Translations under genes and position numbers: made by a program
NCBI GenBank assembly: GCA_029239785.1
Contig: JARBUG010000021.1
Coordinates: 1-41,348 of the forward strand
Reading direction: 5' to 3'
Source: Symbiobacteriaceae bacterium
GTDB lineage: Bacteria > Bacillota > Sulfobacillia > Symbiobacteriales > Symbiobacteriaceae
Length of the DNA: 41,348 bases
Notes under the pieces: generated by a model
Told to the model about the DNA's origin: nothing
Seen by the model: the letters and a program-made list of their open reading frames with translations, nothing else
Database searches by the model: none
Shown here: positions 9,070 through 17,183 of the stretch, in pieces
How positions within the stretch are numbered: the first letter of the stretch is position 1
Layout of the letters: every line of letters starts with the position of its first letter

Positions 9070-9169
9070 CGTATACGGAGTCCTCCTCGATCAGGTTCGA
9101 TAGGACCGGTAAAAATATCACGAAAAAAATTCGTAGAGCCAAACGAGATTTCCGTCTGTGTTTCGATGG

Positions 9170-9208
9170 AAAAGCCCCCGTGACCTTTGTGGGGTCACGG
9201 GGGCTTTT
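9170..9208. terminator. bidirectional terminator after ssrA
   Basis: A 16-bp perfect stem (AAAAGCCCCCGTGACC / GGTCACGGGGGCTTTT) with a 7-base loop, lying 8 bases beyond the CCA end of tmRNA. With A and T tracts on the two sides it could act in both directions. Confidence 0.85.
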
Positions 9209-9216
9209 CAGGTAAT

Positions 9217-9594
9217 TGGTGGAGGTGGCGGGCTCTGCCTCCCGCGTCCGAAAGAGCACCAGACAGGACTTCTACGAGCGTATCCTACTTACTTAGTTCT
9301 CGCCCTCATCGCCGCCAGTAGGCGGGCTTCGAATTGGGCCAGCCCCGAAAAGTTCCTCGCCCCCCGAGTCCGAGACAGCCCCGGGAGGAACAGCCCGCTA
9401 TTTGACGCTACAACCCTGGTGCGCGGTGCCTACCGCCAGAGGAGCGTAAGGCGGCATTTCAGCCGCCCGCTGCTTACGCAGCTACAGCGTAATCGTTGTT
9501 GGCAGTTAATGCCTTGCGGCCAGTTTTACGAGGCAACCGCACCTCGGCTCGCTATCCTGAACGCTGCTTCCCCCGTCGAAACTAATTCACCCCC
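9217..9594 (-). ncRNA. ssrA: tmRNA (SsrA)
   Basis: Transfer-messenger RNA of 378 nt that rescues stalled ribosomes. The 5' end GGGGGTG pairs with CACCTCC, followed by A and an encoded CCA. The third pair is the G3-U70 wobble that directs alanylation. The 5' tRNA-like segment AGTTTCGACGGGG and the T-arm GGACGCGGG are recognisable. The resume codon is GCC and the tag frame (9474-9503) reads ANNDYAVAA then TAA, a normal degradation tag ending in VAA. The gene lies just downstream of smpB, its protein partner. Confidence 0.95.
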
Positions 9595-9636
9595 GGGTTA
9601 TATGGCAAAGCCGGCAGTGCCGGCCTGTACCCGAAG

Positions 9637-10128
9637 CTAGTCGATGTCCCGGCCTTTGCTGCGCATGGCCCGGGCCATTTCGCGTTCCACGTCGCGGGCC
9701 GCAATGTCGTCGCGCTTGTCGTAGGTCTTTTTGCCCTTCGCCAGCCCGATTTCAACTTTGACCCGGCCCTTCTTAAAGTATAAGCGAAGTGGAACCAACG
9801 TGTAACCTTTTTCTTTGACCTTGCCGAGCAGGCGGAGTATTTCGCCCTTGTGCATAAGCAACTGGCGCTTGCGCAGCGGTTCGTGGTTGAACCGGTTTCC
9901 CTGCTCATAAGGACTGATATGCACGTTCTCCAGGAACATGTCTCCCTGTTGAATCGCGGCATAGCCATCGCGTAAGTTGACTCGGCCAAGCCGGCAGGAC
10001 TTTACTTCGGTGCCTACAAGAGCGATGCCCGCCTCGTAGGATTCCTCGATAAAGTAGTCGTGCCGTGCTTTGCGGTTGTCGGCGATGATTTTTTCGTCCG
10101 TCTTTGCTGCTGCTGATTTCTGCGCCAC
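9637..10128 (-). CDS. smpB: SsrA-binding protein SmpB
   Basis: Partner of tmRNA in trans-translation, 163 residues. The OB-fold core is clear: [38 protein letters not shown], and LLMHKGEI followed by [24 protein letters not shown]. The basic C-terminal tail ends in KGRDID and would become helical in the ribosome. The start is GTG, with AGGTGATC four bases before it. It lies between rnr and ssrA on the same strand, the standard order in Bacillota. Confidence 0.97.
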   Translation of the reverse strand: MAQKSAAAKTDEKIIADNRKARHDYFIEESYEAGIALVGTEVKSCRLGRVNLRDGYAAIQQGDMFLENVHISPYEQGNRFNHEPLRKRQLLMHKGEILRLLGKVKEKGYTLVPLRLYFKKGRVKVEIGLAKGKKTYDKRDDIAARDVEREMARAMRSKGRDID

Positions 10129-10186
10129 TGCTGATCACCTCGCTCGGATATCTGATTATGCGGTGTGGGACGGGCGAAGTCAAGTG

Positions 10187-10223
10187 GCAAAAAAAGTGCG
10201 AGAGGGGCTGTCGCCCCCCTCGC
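10187..10223 (-). terminator. terminator of rnr
   Basis: Minus-strand 10-bp stem (GCGAGGGGGG / CCCCTCTCGC with a G-T pair) with loop CGACAG, followed by AC and seven T. It separates rnr from smpB. Confidence 0.85.
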
Positions 10224-10234
10224 TGCAGTGTTGG

Positions 10235-13033
10235 CTATTTTTCGCCGTCGTGCTGAGCCGCCCGCGGGCGGCGGCGGACCCGCTGACCGCTGCGCCGGGC
10301 GCCCCGGGCTGCGGTGCCGCCGGCGGTGAGCCCGGGCAGACCGGCGGATTCGTCGGCGGTGCCGGGCGCCGGCGAGAAGGGCGCCTCGGTAAAGGCCCGA
10401 CCGCCGCCCCGGCCGCCACCGCCGCCGTCACGGGGAGGCGGGGTCAGGGCGTACGGGTTGATCACGGAAGGATCTTCGTCGAGCCCTTTGCGGCCACGGG
10501 TTTCAGGCACCGGCACGCCCCACATGTCGACCTTGTCGCCGGGGCGGACCCGGATTTCGCGGTCAACATCGCGAATGCGGGTGCGGGGCTGCGACCGCTC
10601 ACGAGGAGCCGGCTTTTGGACCTCTTCCACCTGCTGCAGCTTGACCTTGACCGGGCGGCGCTGGGTAGGCGCCGCGAGCGGTGCAGGCGGCGGCGCCGGT
10701 GCTACGGCGGCGGCCAGCCCGGGTTCGGCGGCCTCACCTGTGCCGCGCTTGCCACGGCGGCGCCGCTTGCCGCCCTTGCGGTCATCTTCGCGTTCCTGGG
10801 CAGGGGCAGGGAGTTCCTTCTGTACCTGCTTCGGGACACCCCGCAGGGCCTGCTTGTGAGCCGAGCGCTGCCGGGTTTCGCCGGGCACCGCAGTAACCGT
10901 TACCACCGGCGTCTCGTCGGCTTCGAGCATGAAGTCGACCTGGCGGTTGTCCACATCGACTCGGCCGACACGCACAACCACGGTATCGCCAAGGCGGAAG
11001 CGGCGCCGGGTCCGCTCGCCGATCAGCGCGTAGTAGTTGTCGTGGAAGTGGTAGTAGTCGTCGGTCAGCGAAGAGATGTGGACCAGACCTTCCACCGTGG
11101 TGGGCAGCTGGACGAAGAATCCGAACGGCCCCACGCCCGAAATCAGACCCTGGAAGGTTTCGCCGATGCGCTCCGACATGTACTCCGACTTCTTGAGGTC
11201 GATCGTCTCACGTTCGGCCTCGACAGCCACCCGCTCCCGGTCGGAGGAGTGCTGTGCCGCTTCGGGCATCCAGCGCTCCCACTTGCCGCGCACCTTGGCG
11301 TTCATGCCGCCCGTGAGCATGGCCCGGAGCACCCGGTGCACGACCAAGTCCGGATAGCGGCGAATGGGCGAAGTGAAGTGGCAGTAGTAGTCGGCCGCCA
11401 GGCCGAAGTGGCCGAAGTTCTCGGCGCTGTAAATCGCTTGGCGCATGGTGCGCAGGATTACCTGGCTGATCAGGTTCTCCTCAGGGCGCCCGCGGACCCA
11501 GTCGGTAATGGTCTGCAACAGCTTGGCCGGCACAGCGCCATCGGTCGGGATGCGCAGGGTGTAGCCAAACAGGGCCAGGAAGTCGCGCAGCCCGGCCAGC
11601 CGGTCGCCCGCAGGCTCCCCGTGCACCCGGAACATGAACGGCACGCCCTGCTTCTGGCAGTGCTCGGCCACGGTTTCGTTGGCCGCCAGCATGAACTCTT
11701 CGATGATGCGCTCGGAAACGCCCCGCTCAACGCGGCGAATCTCGACGGGCCAGCCGTTCTCATTCAGCTTGACCTTGGCTTCGGGCAGGTCAAAGTCGAT
11801 GGCGCCGCGCCGCATGCGCCGCCCCCGCAGCACTTCCATGAGGGCGTGCATTTCACGGAACATGGGTACCAGCGGCCTGTACGCCGCAATGGCATCCTCG
11901 TCGCCCGCCAGAATCTCGTTCACCTTGGTGTAGGTCATACGGGCGGCGGTTTTGATGACAGAGGGGAAGATTTCGTACTTGTGCACCTTGCCGTGGGCGT
12001 CGATCTCCATCACGCAGGAGAGCGTGAGCCGGTCGACCTGCGGGTTCAGGCTGCAGATGCCGTTGGAGAGTTTGGGCGGCAGCATGGGCACCACCCGGTC
12101 AGCCAGGTAGACGGAGGTGGCCCGGGCGTAGGCCTCGCGGTCCAGCGCAGTGCCTTCCTGCACATAGTAAGACACATCTGCGATATGTACGCCGAGCCGC
12201 CAGTGACCGTCCCGGATTCGCTCGACGTTGACGGCGTCGTCCAGGTCTTTGGCGTCTTCACCGTCGATGGTGACGATGTTCCAGCCGCGCAGGTCGCGCC
12301 GGCCATCTTCGCGAATCGCCTGTTCGGTGACGGTATCGGGAATCGGTTCTGCTTCGGCCAGCACCCGGGGCGGGAAGACCTCGGGCAGGCCGAACTTACG
12401 GATGACGCTGACGATGTCGACGCCGACGGCACCCTTCATGCCGATGCGCTCAACGATTTTGCCTTCGGCATTGCGGCGCGCCTCGGGATACTGCACCACC
12501 TGCACGACGACCTTTTCGCCGACTTTGGCACCGTTGGTGGCGCCGCGGGGAATGAAGATGTCGTCGGCGATGCGCCGGTCATCGGGCGTGACGTAGCCAG
12601 CATGCTTGGCCGCCTCGAAGGTGCCGACCACGCGGGTGGTGGCGCGGTGAAGAATGCGAATCACTTCGCCTTCCACACGGCCTCCGGTACGGGCCGGCGG
12701 GCTGAGGCGCACCATGATGCGGTCGCCGTGCCAGGCGCCGTTCAGCGACTCGCGCCCGATAAAGATGTCGTCAGCTTCGGGGTCGTCCTGCACCAGGAAA
12801 CCGAACCCCTTGGGATGCCCCTGCAGCCGCCCGACGGCCAGGTTCATGCGCTCGGGAGCGCCGAACCGGTCCAGGCGGGTCTTCACCACCTCGCCGGCGA
12901 CTTCCATTTGCTCCAGCGTTTTTTTCAACTGCACGTGCTGTTTTTCAGCCACACCCAGTGCGGTCGAGAGCTCCTCGAACGTCATGGGCTTATATGCTTT
13001 CTCGCGGATGAACTTGGCAATGCGTTCCTTCAC
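10235..13033 (-). CDS. rnr: ribonuclease R with long basic tail
   Basis: Processive 3'-to-5' exoribonuclease of 932 residues, longer than the usual 700-800. Order: winged-helix N-terminus (1-60), two cold-shock OB domains (about 65-220), RNB catalytic domain with the Asp cluster in TIDGEDAKDLDDAV (257-266), then an S1 domain ending near 735. The last ~195 residues form a disordered, Arg/Pro/Gly-rich tail with KRRRRGKRG and a GGGGGRGGGR stretch. It degrades structured RNA and, with tmRNA/SmpB encoded next door, damaged messages. The GTG start follows AAGGTGG. The tail probably helps RNA binding; that is an inference. Confidence 0.95.
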   Translation of the reverse strand: MKERIAKFIREKAYKPMTFEELSTALGVAEKQHVQLKKTLEQMEVAGEVVKTRLDRFGAPERMNLAVGRLQGHPKGFGFLVQDDPEADDIFIGRESLNGAWHGDRIMVRLSPPARTGGRVEGEVIRILHRATTRVVGTFEAAKHAGYVTPDDRRIADDIFIPRGATNGAKVGEKVVVQVVQYPEARRNAEGKIVERIGMKGAVGVDIVSVIRKFGLPEVFPPRVLAEAEPIPDTVTEQAIREDGRRDLRGWNIVTIDGEDAKDLDDAVNVERIRDGHWRLGVHIADVSYYVQEGTALDREAYARATSVYLADRVVPMLPPKLSNGICSLNPQVDRLTLSCVMEIDAHGKVHKYEIFPSVIKTAARMTYTKVNEILAGDEDAIAAYRPLVPMFREMHALMEVLRGRRMRRGAIDFDLPEAKVKLNENGWPVEIRRVERGVSERIIEEFMLAANETVAEHCQKQGVPFMFRVHGEPAGDRLAGLRDFLALFGYTLRIPTDGAVPAKLLQTITDWVRGRPEENLISQVILRTMRQAIYSAENFGHFGLAADYYCHFTSPIRRYPDLVVHRVLRAMLTGGMNAKVRGKWERWMPEAAQHSSDRERVAVEAERETIDLKKSEYMSERIGETFQGLISGVGPFGFFVQLPTTVEGLVHISSLTDDYYHFHDNYYALIGERTRRRFRLGDTVVVRVGRVDVDNRQVDFMLEADETPVVTVTAVPGETRQRSAHKQALRGVPKQVQKELPAPAQEREDDRKGGKRRRRGKRGTGEAAEPGLAAAVAPAPPPAPLAAPTQRRPVKVKLQQVEEVQKPAPRERSQPRTRIRDVDREIRVRPGDKVDMWGVPVPETRGRKGLDEDPSVINPYALTPPPRDGGGGGRGGGRAFTEAPFSPAPGTADESAGLPGLTAGGTAARGARRSGQRVRRRPRAAQHDGEK

Positions 13034-13067
13034 GTAGCTACCACCTTGTGGAAAAGGGCTTTCAAGT

Positions 13068-13097
13068 CTTTAAGGTACCACACCGGAGCGCTGTCAA
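13068..13097 (-). promoter_or_regulatory. possible rnr promoter
   Basis: A consensus TTGACA on the minus strand is followed after 18 bases by TTAAAG, a poor -10 box. It lies about 35 bases before the rnr start codon. The -35 is convincing, the -10 less so. Confidence 0.4.
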
Positions 13098-13154
13098 GCA
13101 AGTTCGACACGTTCCTTGCGGTATATGATGCGCTAAACAGGGGATATCATGTGG

Positions 13155-13196
13155 AAAACGGGTCCGCCAACCGCAAACGGTCAGGCCGGACCCGTT
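13155..13196 (-). terminator. terminator of the ppa operon
   Basis: Ten-bp outer stem AACGGGTCCG / CGGACCCGTT enclosing a small CCG-CAAA-CGG inner hairpin; on the minus strand it is followed by TTTTCC. It lies 12 bases after the stop of the small membrane protein gene. Confidence 0.75.
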
Positions 13197-13207
13197 CGTT
13201 CCTGTTG

Positions 13208-13411
13208 CTACCGGCGGTCCCGGGCGTCGCGCCAGGCGCGGAACAGAGCCAGCGGCGCCGCCATGAGGGCCGCGTCGCGCAGGATCGTCCAGTCGGTCGG
13301 TTTGCCGCTCTTGAGGAGCCAGAGCGTGTATCCGCCGCTGACGAGCCCTGTGGCCAGGAGCCAGGAAATGGCCGCCGCAACCCAGGGGCTGCCGGTCATG
13401 AGCCTGCGCAT
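13208..13411 (-). CDS. small membrane protein downstream of ppa
   Basis: Unrecognised protein of 67 residues. One membrane span is clear (WVAAAISWLLATGLVSGGYTL); a second weaker hydrophobic stretch (ILRDAALMAAPLALF) is followed by a basic tail RAWRDARDRR. Its ATG overlaps the ppa stop codon as TAATG, so it should be translated by coupling to ppa. The terminator directly after it shows that the two genes share a transcript. The function is unknown. Confidence 0.65.
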   Translation of the reverse strand: MRRLMTGSPWVAAAISWLLATGLVSGGYTLWLLKSGKPTDWTILRDAALMAAPLALFRAWRDARDRR

Positions 13412-13902
13412 TACTTCACCGCCAAATAGGCCGCCCGGGCCTCTTCAAACATGCGGGCAGCCTCTTCGCGCCCGTACCAGCCGCGGATGGTAACCGCCTT
13501 GTTCTCGAGGTCCTTGTAGGTCTGGAAGAAGTGCTCGATTTCGCGCAGCACGTGGGGCGGCACGTGACAGAGATCGTGGATTTGGGCAAAGCGGGGGTCG
13601 CGAATGGCTACGCCGAGCAGTTTGTTGTCGATGCCCTTGTCGTCTTGCATGGAGAGGACGCCGACGACCCGGCAGTCAATGATGCAGCCCGGCACTGTGG
13701 GGTTGGAGATCATCACCAGAATATCGATGGCGTCACCGTCATCTTCCAGCGTTTCAGGGATGTAACCGTAGTCTTGTGGATAGTGGACTGGTGAGTAGAG
13801 CACCCGGTCAAGGCGAAGGAGACCTTTCTCCTTGTCAAATTCGTACTTGTTCTGGCTACCCGCCGGGATCTCAATTAACGCCTCGACAATCAGCTCGCCC
13901 AA
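13411..13902 (-). CDS. ppa: family I inorganic pyrophosphatase
   Basis: Soluble enzyme hydrolysing pyrophosphate to phosphate, which pulls biosynthetic reactions forward; 163 residues, normal for family I. The family sequence is clear: IEIPAGSQNKYEFD, YPQDYGYIPETL and the Asp-rich catalytic segment DGDAIDILVM, then the basic GWYGREEA. I chose the TTG at 13902 (sequence then reads GELIVEALIEIPAG) because the upstream in-frame codons give an unrelated extension. A TATAAT box at 13951-13956 on the minus strand is a likely -10 element, without a clear -35. Confidence 0.93.
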   Translation of the reverse strand: MGELIVEALIEIPAGSQNKYEFDKEKGLLRLDRVLYSPVHYPQDYGYIPETLEDDGDAIDILVMISNPTVPGCIIDCRVVGVLSMQDDKGIDNKLLGVAIRDPRFAQIHDLCHVPPHVLREIEHFFQTYKDLENKAVTIRGWYGREEAARMFEEARAAYLAVK

Positions 13903-14001
13903 CTCTTGTGACCCCTTTCCCTGGCAGGGACTCTGTTTGTGTATAGGATCATTATAGCGGCTTTTGCATGCCGCGTGTAGCATGCACGGTCTGATTACCA
14001 G

Positions 14002-15621
14002 CTACACAGGTACGTGTATTTGCGCGATACTTCGGTAGTTGTAGAGCTGGCGTGCCGTTTCTTCGTCGGACCAGCCGAGCAGTTGCCCCATGAGGGCCGC
14101 TGCGGCGGCTGCGACCGCAGTGCCGTGGTCAGGGGTAAAGAGCAGCTGCGAGGTGCGGCGGTCGAGGAGGTCGGTCAGCGAGAGGGCCATTTCCTGCTCA
14201 ACGGCCAGGCGCACTTGGGCACGCAGGAGCGGGTGACCGGGCACGACCGGGGCGAGCCAGGCGGGGTTTTCGCGGCCGTAGGCCAGGAGGCGGTGGGAGA
14301 AGGTGCCGTAAAGCCAGGCGATGCGTTCGGCGGCCTCGGGGGCGATGCCGGCGGCGGCGAGGTCGGCCCGGGGCGGGGCGGGGCTGGCGGCGCCGGGGAG
14401 CAATGCGGCCGGGGCGCCGGCCCGGCCCGGGATGCGGTCGCGCCCCAGGGCCTGCTCGACATGCGCCATCACCCGGTTCGCCATGGGCCGGTAGGTAGTC
14501 AGCTTGCCCCCGGCCACGGTCAGCAGACCCTGCGGGCCCACCCAGACCTCATCGTGGCGGGATGTGTCCCGGGGCGACTTGCCCGGCTCAGCGATGAGCG
14601 GGCGCAGGCCGGCCCAGGTGCCCAGCACGTCGGCCCGGGTCAGTTCCAGGGCCGGGAAGCACTCCTGGGCCAGGGCCAGCAGGTCGTCCACGGCGCGGCT
14701 GTCGGCCCCCACCTGGTCCAGGGGGCCATGATAGGCTTCATCGGTCGTGCCGAGGTAGACGCAGTCCCAGCGGCGAATGGCAAAGCCCGCCCGCCCTGAG
14801 GGCGCCATGAGGGTGGCGGCGCCGCCAATGGGAAGGCGGTCGGCGGAGAAAATCAGGTGAATGCCCTTGCTGGGCTGAATGGTTTTGGGGGCCGGCTGAC
14901 CGCTCAGTTCGAGGGTGCGGGCGGCCCAGGGACCGGTGGCGTTGACCGTCACCTTCGCCTGGATTGTGTACGCCTCCCCGGTCAACTCGTCGCGCACCGT
15001 GGCTCCGGTCACCCGGCCCCGTTCTTGCGTCAGCGCCACTGCCGGGGCATGGTTGGCCACCAGCGCCCCCAGTTCGGCGGCACTCAGGGCATTCTCCAGG
15101 GTGAGGCGGGCGTCGTCGGTAAAGTATTCCCCGTAAGTAAGCCCGCCCTTGAGACCGGGGCGGAGGCCAGGCAGTTCGGCGGCGACCTCGCCAGGGCTCA
15201 GCAGCCGGCGGCGCTCGAATTGGTCAGCATCCGCCAGGCGGTCAAAGAGCCAGAGGCCCAGCCGATATTTGGCCAGGCTCTGCCCCTTCCAGATTGGCAT
15301 GACAAAGGGCAGGGGATGGACCAGGTGCGGGGCGATTTGGCGCAGCACCCGCCGCTCCCGCACCGCCTCCCGCACCATGCGGAAATCGCCGTAGGCCAGG
15401 TAGCGGAGGCCGCCGTGCACCAGCTTGGAGGAGCGGCCTGAGGTGCCGCAGCCGAAGTCATCGCGCTCAACAAGGGCTACGGAGAGCCCGCGCAGCGCTG
15501 CCTCGCGGGCCAGCCCGCACCCGGTGATCCCCCCGCCGATGATCAGCAGGTCGACCGGGCCGGCAGCCATCGCTTCGAGAGCGGCCCGCCGGCCCGTTGG
15601 ACTGAAGGGATGGGCGGTCAC
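14002..15621 (-). CDS. glpD: FAD-dependent glycerol-3-phosphate dehydrogenase
   Basis: Membrane-associated flavoenzyme oxidising sn-glycerol 3-phosphate to dihydroxyacetone phosphate, with electrons going to quinone; 539 residues. The FAD-binding motif LLIIGGGITGCGLAREAALRG is near residue 26. The substrate-site motifs CGTSGRSSKLVHGGLRYL and VNATGPWA are present, and a C-terminal GlpA/GlpD cap domain covers about 400-520. The GTG start overlaps the preceding stop as GTGA, and GGAGGAGG lies three bases upstream, so expression is coupled to the flavin-oxidase gene. No glycerol kinase or facilitator is nearby. Confidence 0.93.
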   Translation of the reverse strand: MTAHPFSPTGRRAALEAMAAGPVDLLIIGGGITGCGLAREAALRGLSVALVERDDFGCGTSGRSSKLVHGGLRYLAYGDFRMVREAVRERRVLRQIAPHLVHPLPFVMPIWKGQSLAKYRLGLWLFDRLADADQFERRRLLSPGEVAAELPGLRPGLKGGLTYGEYFTDDARLTLENALSAAELGALVANHAPAVALTQERGRVTGATVRDELTGEAYTIQAKVTVNATGPWAARTLELSGQPAPKTIQPSKGIHLIFSADRLPIGGAATLMAPSGRAGFAIRRWDCVYLGTTDEAYHGPLDQVGADSRAVDDLLALAQECFPALELTRADVLGTWAGLRPLIAEPGKSPRDTSRHDEVWVGPQGLLTVAGGKLTTYRPMANRVMAHVEQALGRDRIPGRAGAPAALLPGAASPAPPRADLAAAGIAPEAAERIAWLYGTFSHRLLAYGRENPAWLAPVVPGHPLLRAQVRLAVEQEMALSLTDLLDRRTSQLLFTPDHGTAVAAAAAALMGQLLGWSDEETARQLYNYRSIAQIHVPV

Positions 15622-17045
15622 GCCTCCTCCCTCCCTCCCGTGTCGGTCACCAGGGCGCCGGGGTTCATGAGGCCCCGGGGATCCAGGGTCTGTTTGAGCG
15701 CGGCCAGCAGGGGAAAGCTGGTGCCCAGTTGGCGTGCCATCCAGGGCGCCCGCAGGCGGCCAATGCCGTGGTGGTGGACGATGCTGCCGCCGAGGGCGAG
15801 GGTCGTCTCCATTACCCGGTTCCAGACCGACCAGTAGACCCGCTCCATTTCGGCCGGGTCTTGCGGCGGCTGTGCCGCCCAGATGAAGTAGAGGTTGGTA
15901 CCCTGCGGATAGCTGTGCGACGAGTGCCCGGAGATGACCAACAGCTCGGGGACTTCTGCGCGGATCTGCGCGGTCACCCGGTCGTAAATCTCCCCGATGC
16001 GGTCCCAGCCGGCGGCTACTTCAATCGTATCGACGATGATGCCCATGCTGATCAACTGATCGAACAGGTGCACATCGTTGCGATGCTCGAGCCATTTCTC
16101 CACCGGTCCGGGGCCCAGGGGGCGGGCGCCGCCTGCTGACGCGATGGCGGCAATCGCCTCGGACTCGGCGATGACGTAGGTATTCGGTCCTTCGGAGAGG
16201 AGCAGGAGCAGCGCCTCGCCCTCGTTGGTTACGCCGGGATAGCTCCGTTCTGCCTCGCTCGCATCGTGGAGGCGGACCACGGCGGGCCGCCAACCCTCCC
16301 GCAGCATGCCCTGAATCACCATCAGCCCGTCGCGCATGTTGGGCAGGGCGAAGGCCTGCAGGCGGCGGGCGGCGGGCTTGGGTACGATCTTGAGCGTCAC
16401 CTCGGTGATGACCCCGAACGCACCCTCCGACCCCAGCCAGAGGCCGCGCAAATCCGGCCCTGCGGCCCAGCGGGGCACGGGGCCAAGGCGCACCGGGGTT
16501 CCATCCGGCAGAAGGGCGGCCAGCCCCACCAGCATATCTTCGATGTTCCCGTACTTGGTCGAGAACTGCCCGGCACTGCGGGTGGCAACCAATCCGCCCA
16601 CCTGCGCCAGGTCGATGGACTGTGGATAATGGCCCGTGGTGTATCCCTTTTTGCCCAGCCAAACTTCTAATTTCCCCAGCATCACCCCGGCCTGGGCAGT
16701 TACCGTCAGATTTTCTTCATCTATATGCAGAATCTGGTCAAGGGCGCCGAGGTCCAGCGCTACGGCATCGGCCGGGGGCTGGGCCCCGCCCACGACACCT
16801 GAGCCTCCGCCATATGGCACCACCGGCACGCCACGGGCATGGAGCACCCGGAGGGCCGCCGCCGCCTCATCTGCCGAGTGCGGACGGACCACACACCGGG
16901 GACCCGGCAGTTCGGCGCCAACAGTACGCTGGACAAGGCGCAAGGGCCAGGTATCTACAGCGCGCTGCGCCCGCGTCGCTTTATCGGTCAACACCCGGTC
17001 AGCACCAAGCAACTCCGCAAGTTCCAGGAGCAAGGCGTCATTCAT
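15618..17045 (-). CDS. FAD-linked oxidase, alkyl-DHAP synthase-like
   Basis: FAD-binding_4 / FAD-oxidase_C protein of 475 residues. The FAD-binding loop (VPVVPYGGGSGVVGG) is near residue 80, and TTGHYPQSIDLAQVGGLVATRSAGQF with KYGNIEDM follows. The C-terminal GGSIVHHHGIGRLRAPW carries the triple-His motif of alkylglycerone-phosphate synthases. Glycolate or D-lactate dehydrogenases share the fold but usually lack that segment. Pairing with glpD supports a triose-phosphate or glycerolipid substrate, though ether-lipid synthesis is not proven. The ATG at 17045 follows AGAGGGGG; the longer frame upstream has no ribosome site. A perfect palindrome lies 23 bases before it, shared with the divergent regulator. 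Confidence 0.82.
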   Translation of the reverse strand: MNDALLLELAELLGADRVLTDKATRAQRAVDTWPLRLVQRTVGAELPGPRCVVRPHSADEAAAALRVLHARGVPVVPYGGGSGVVGGAQPPADAVALDLGALDQILHIDEENLTVTAQAGVMLGKLEVWLGKKGYTTGHYPQSIDLAQVGGLVATRSAGQFSTKYGNIEDMLVGLAALLPDGTPVRLGPVPRWAAGPDLRGLWLGSEGAFGVITEVTLKIVPKPAARRLQAFALPNMRDGLMVIQGMLREGWRPAVVRLHDASEAERSYPGVTNEGEALLLLLSEGPNTYVIAESEAIAAIASAGGARPLGPGPVEKWLEHRNDVHLFDQLISMGIIVDTIEVAAGWDRIGEIYDRVTAQIRAEVPELLVISGHSSHSYPQGTNLYFIWAAQPPQDPAEMERVYWSVWNRVMETTLALGGSIVHHHGIGRLRAPWMARQLGTSFPLLAALKQTLDPRGLMNPGALVTDTGGREEA

Positions 17046-17067
17046 TTCGGCGTCCCCCTCTGTTCGG

Positions 17068-17093
17068 GCATTGTACAGAAACCTGTACAATGC
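17068..17093. promoter_or_regulatory. 26-bp perfect palindrome between divergent genes
   Basis: Arms GCATTGTACAG and CTGTACAATGC, 11 bp each and perfect, around AAAC. The site lies 23 bases before the FAD-oxidase start and 91 bases before the regulator start. On the plus strand TTGTAC in the left arm and AATATT 17 bases on form a possible promoter for the regulator. It is the obvious binding site for the YhfZ-type protein. Confidence 0.75.
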
Positions 17094-17183
17094 AATATTC
17101 CGCCAAGTGGGGCGATATTCCTGCGAGGATTACCTGTCACGTGTCACGAAATACTCACCGATTCGAAAGGGGGGAATGTCGGC

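Noticed and set aside
9158-9640. A 160-codon plus-strand frame over 9158-9640
   Set aside because: It lies across the tmRNA gene and its terminator.
10070-13429. A 1119-codon plus-strand frame opposite rnr
   Set aside because: Low-complexity, His/Val/Gly-rich translation typical of antisense frames; rnr on the other strand is unmistakable.
16839-17183. The 115-codon N-terminal extension of the YhfZ-like regulator
   Set aside because: It overlaps the FAD-oxidase gene and the palindrome. Similarity to regulators starts only after the ATG at 17184, which has its own ribosome site.
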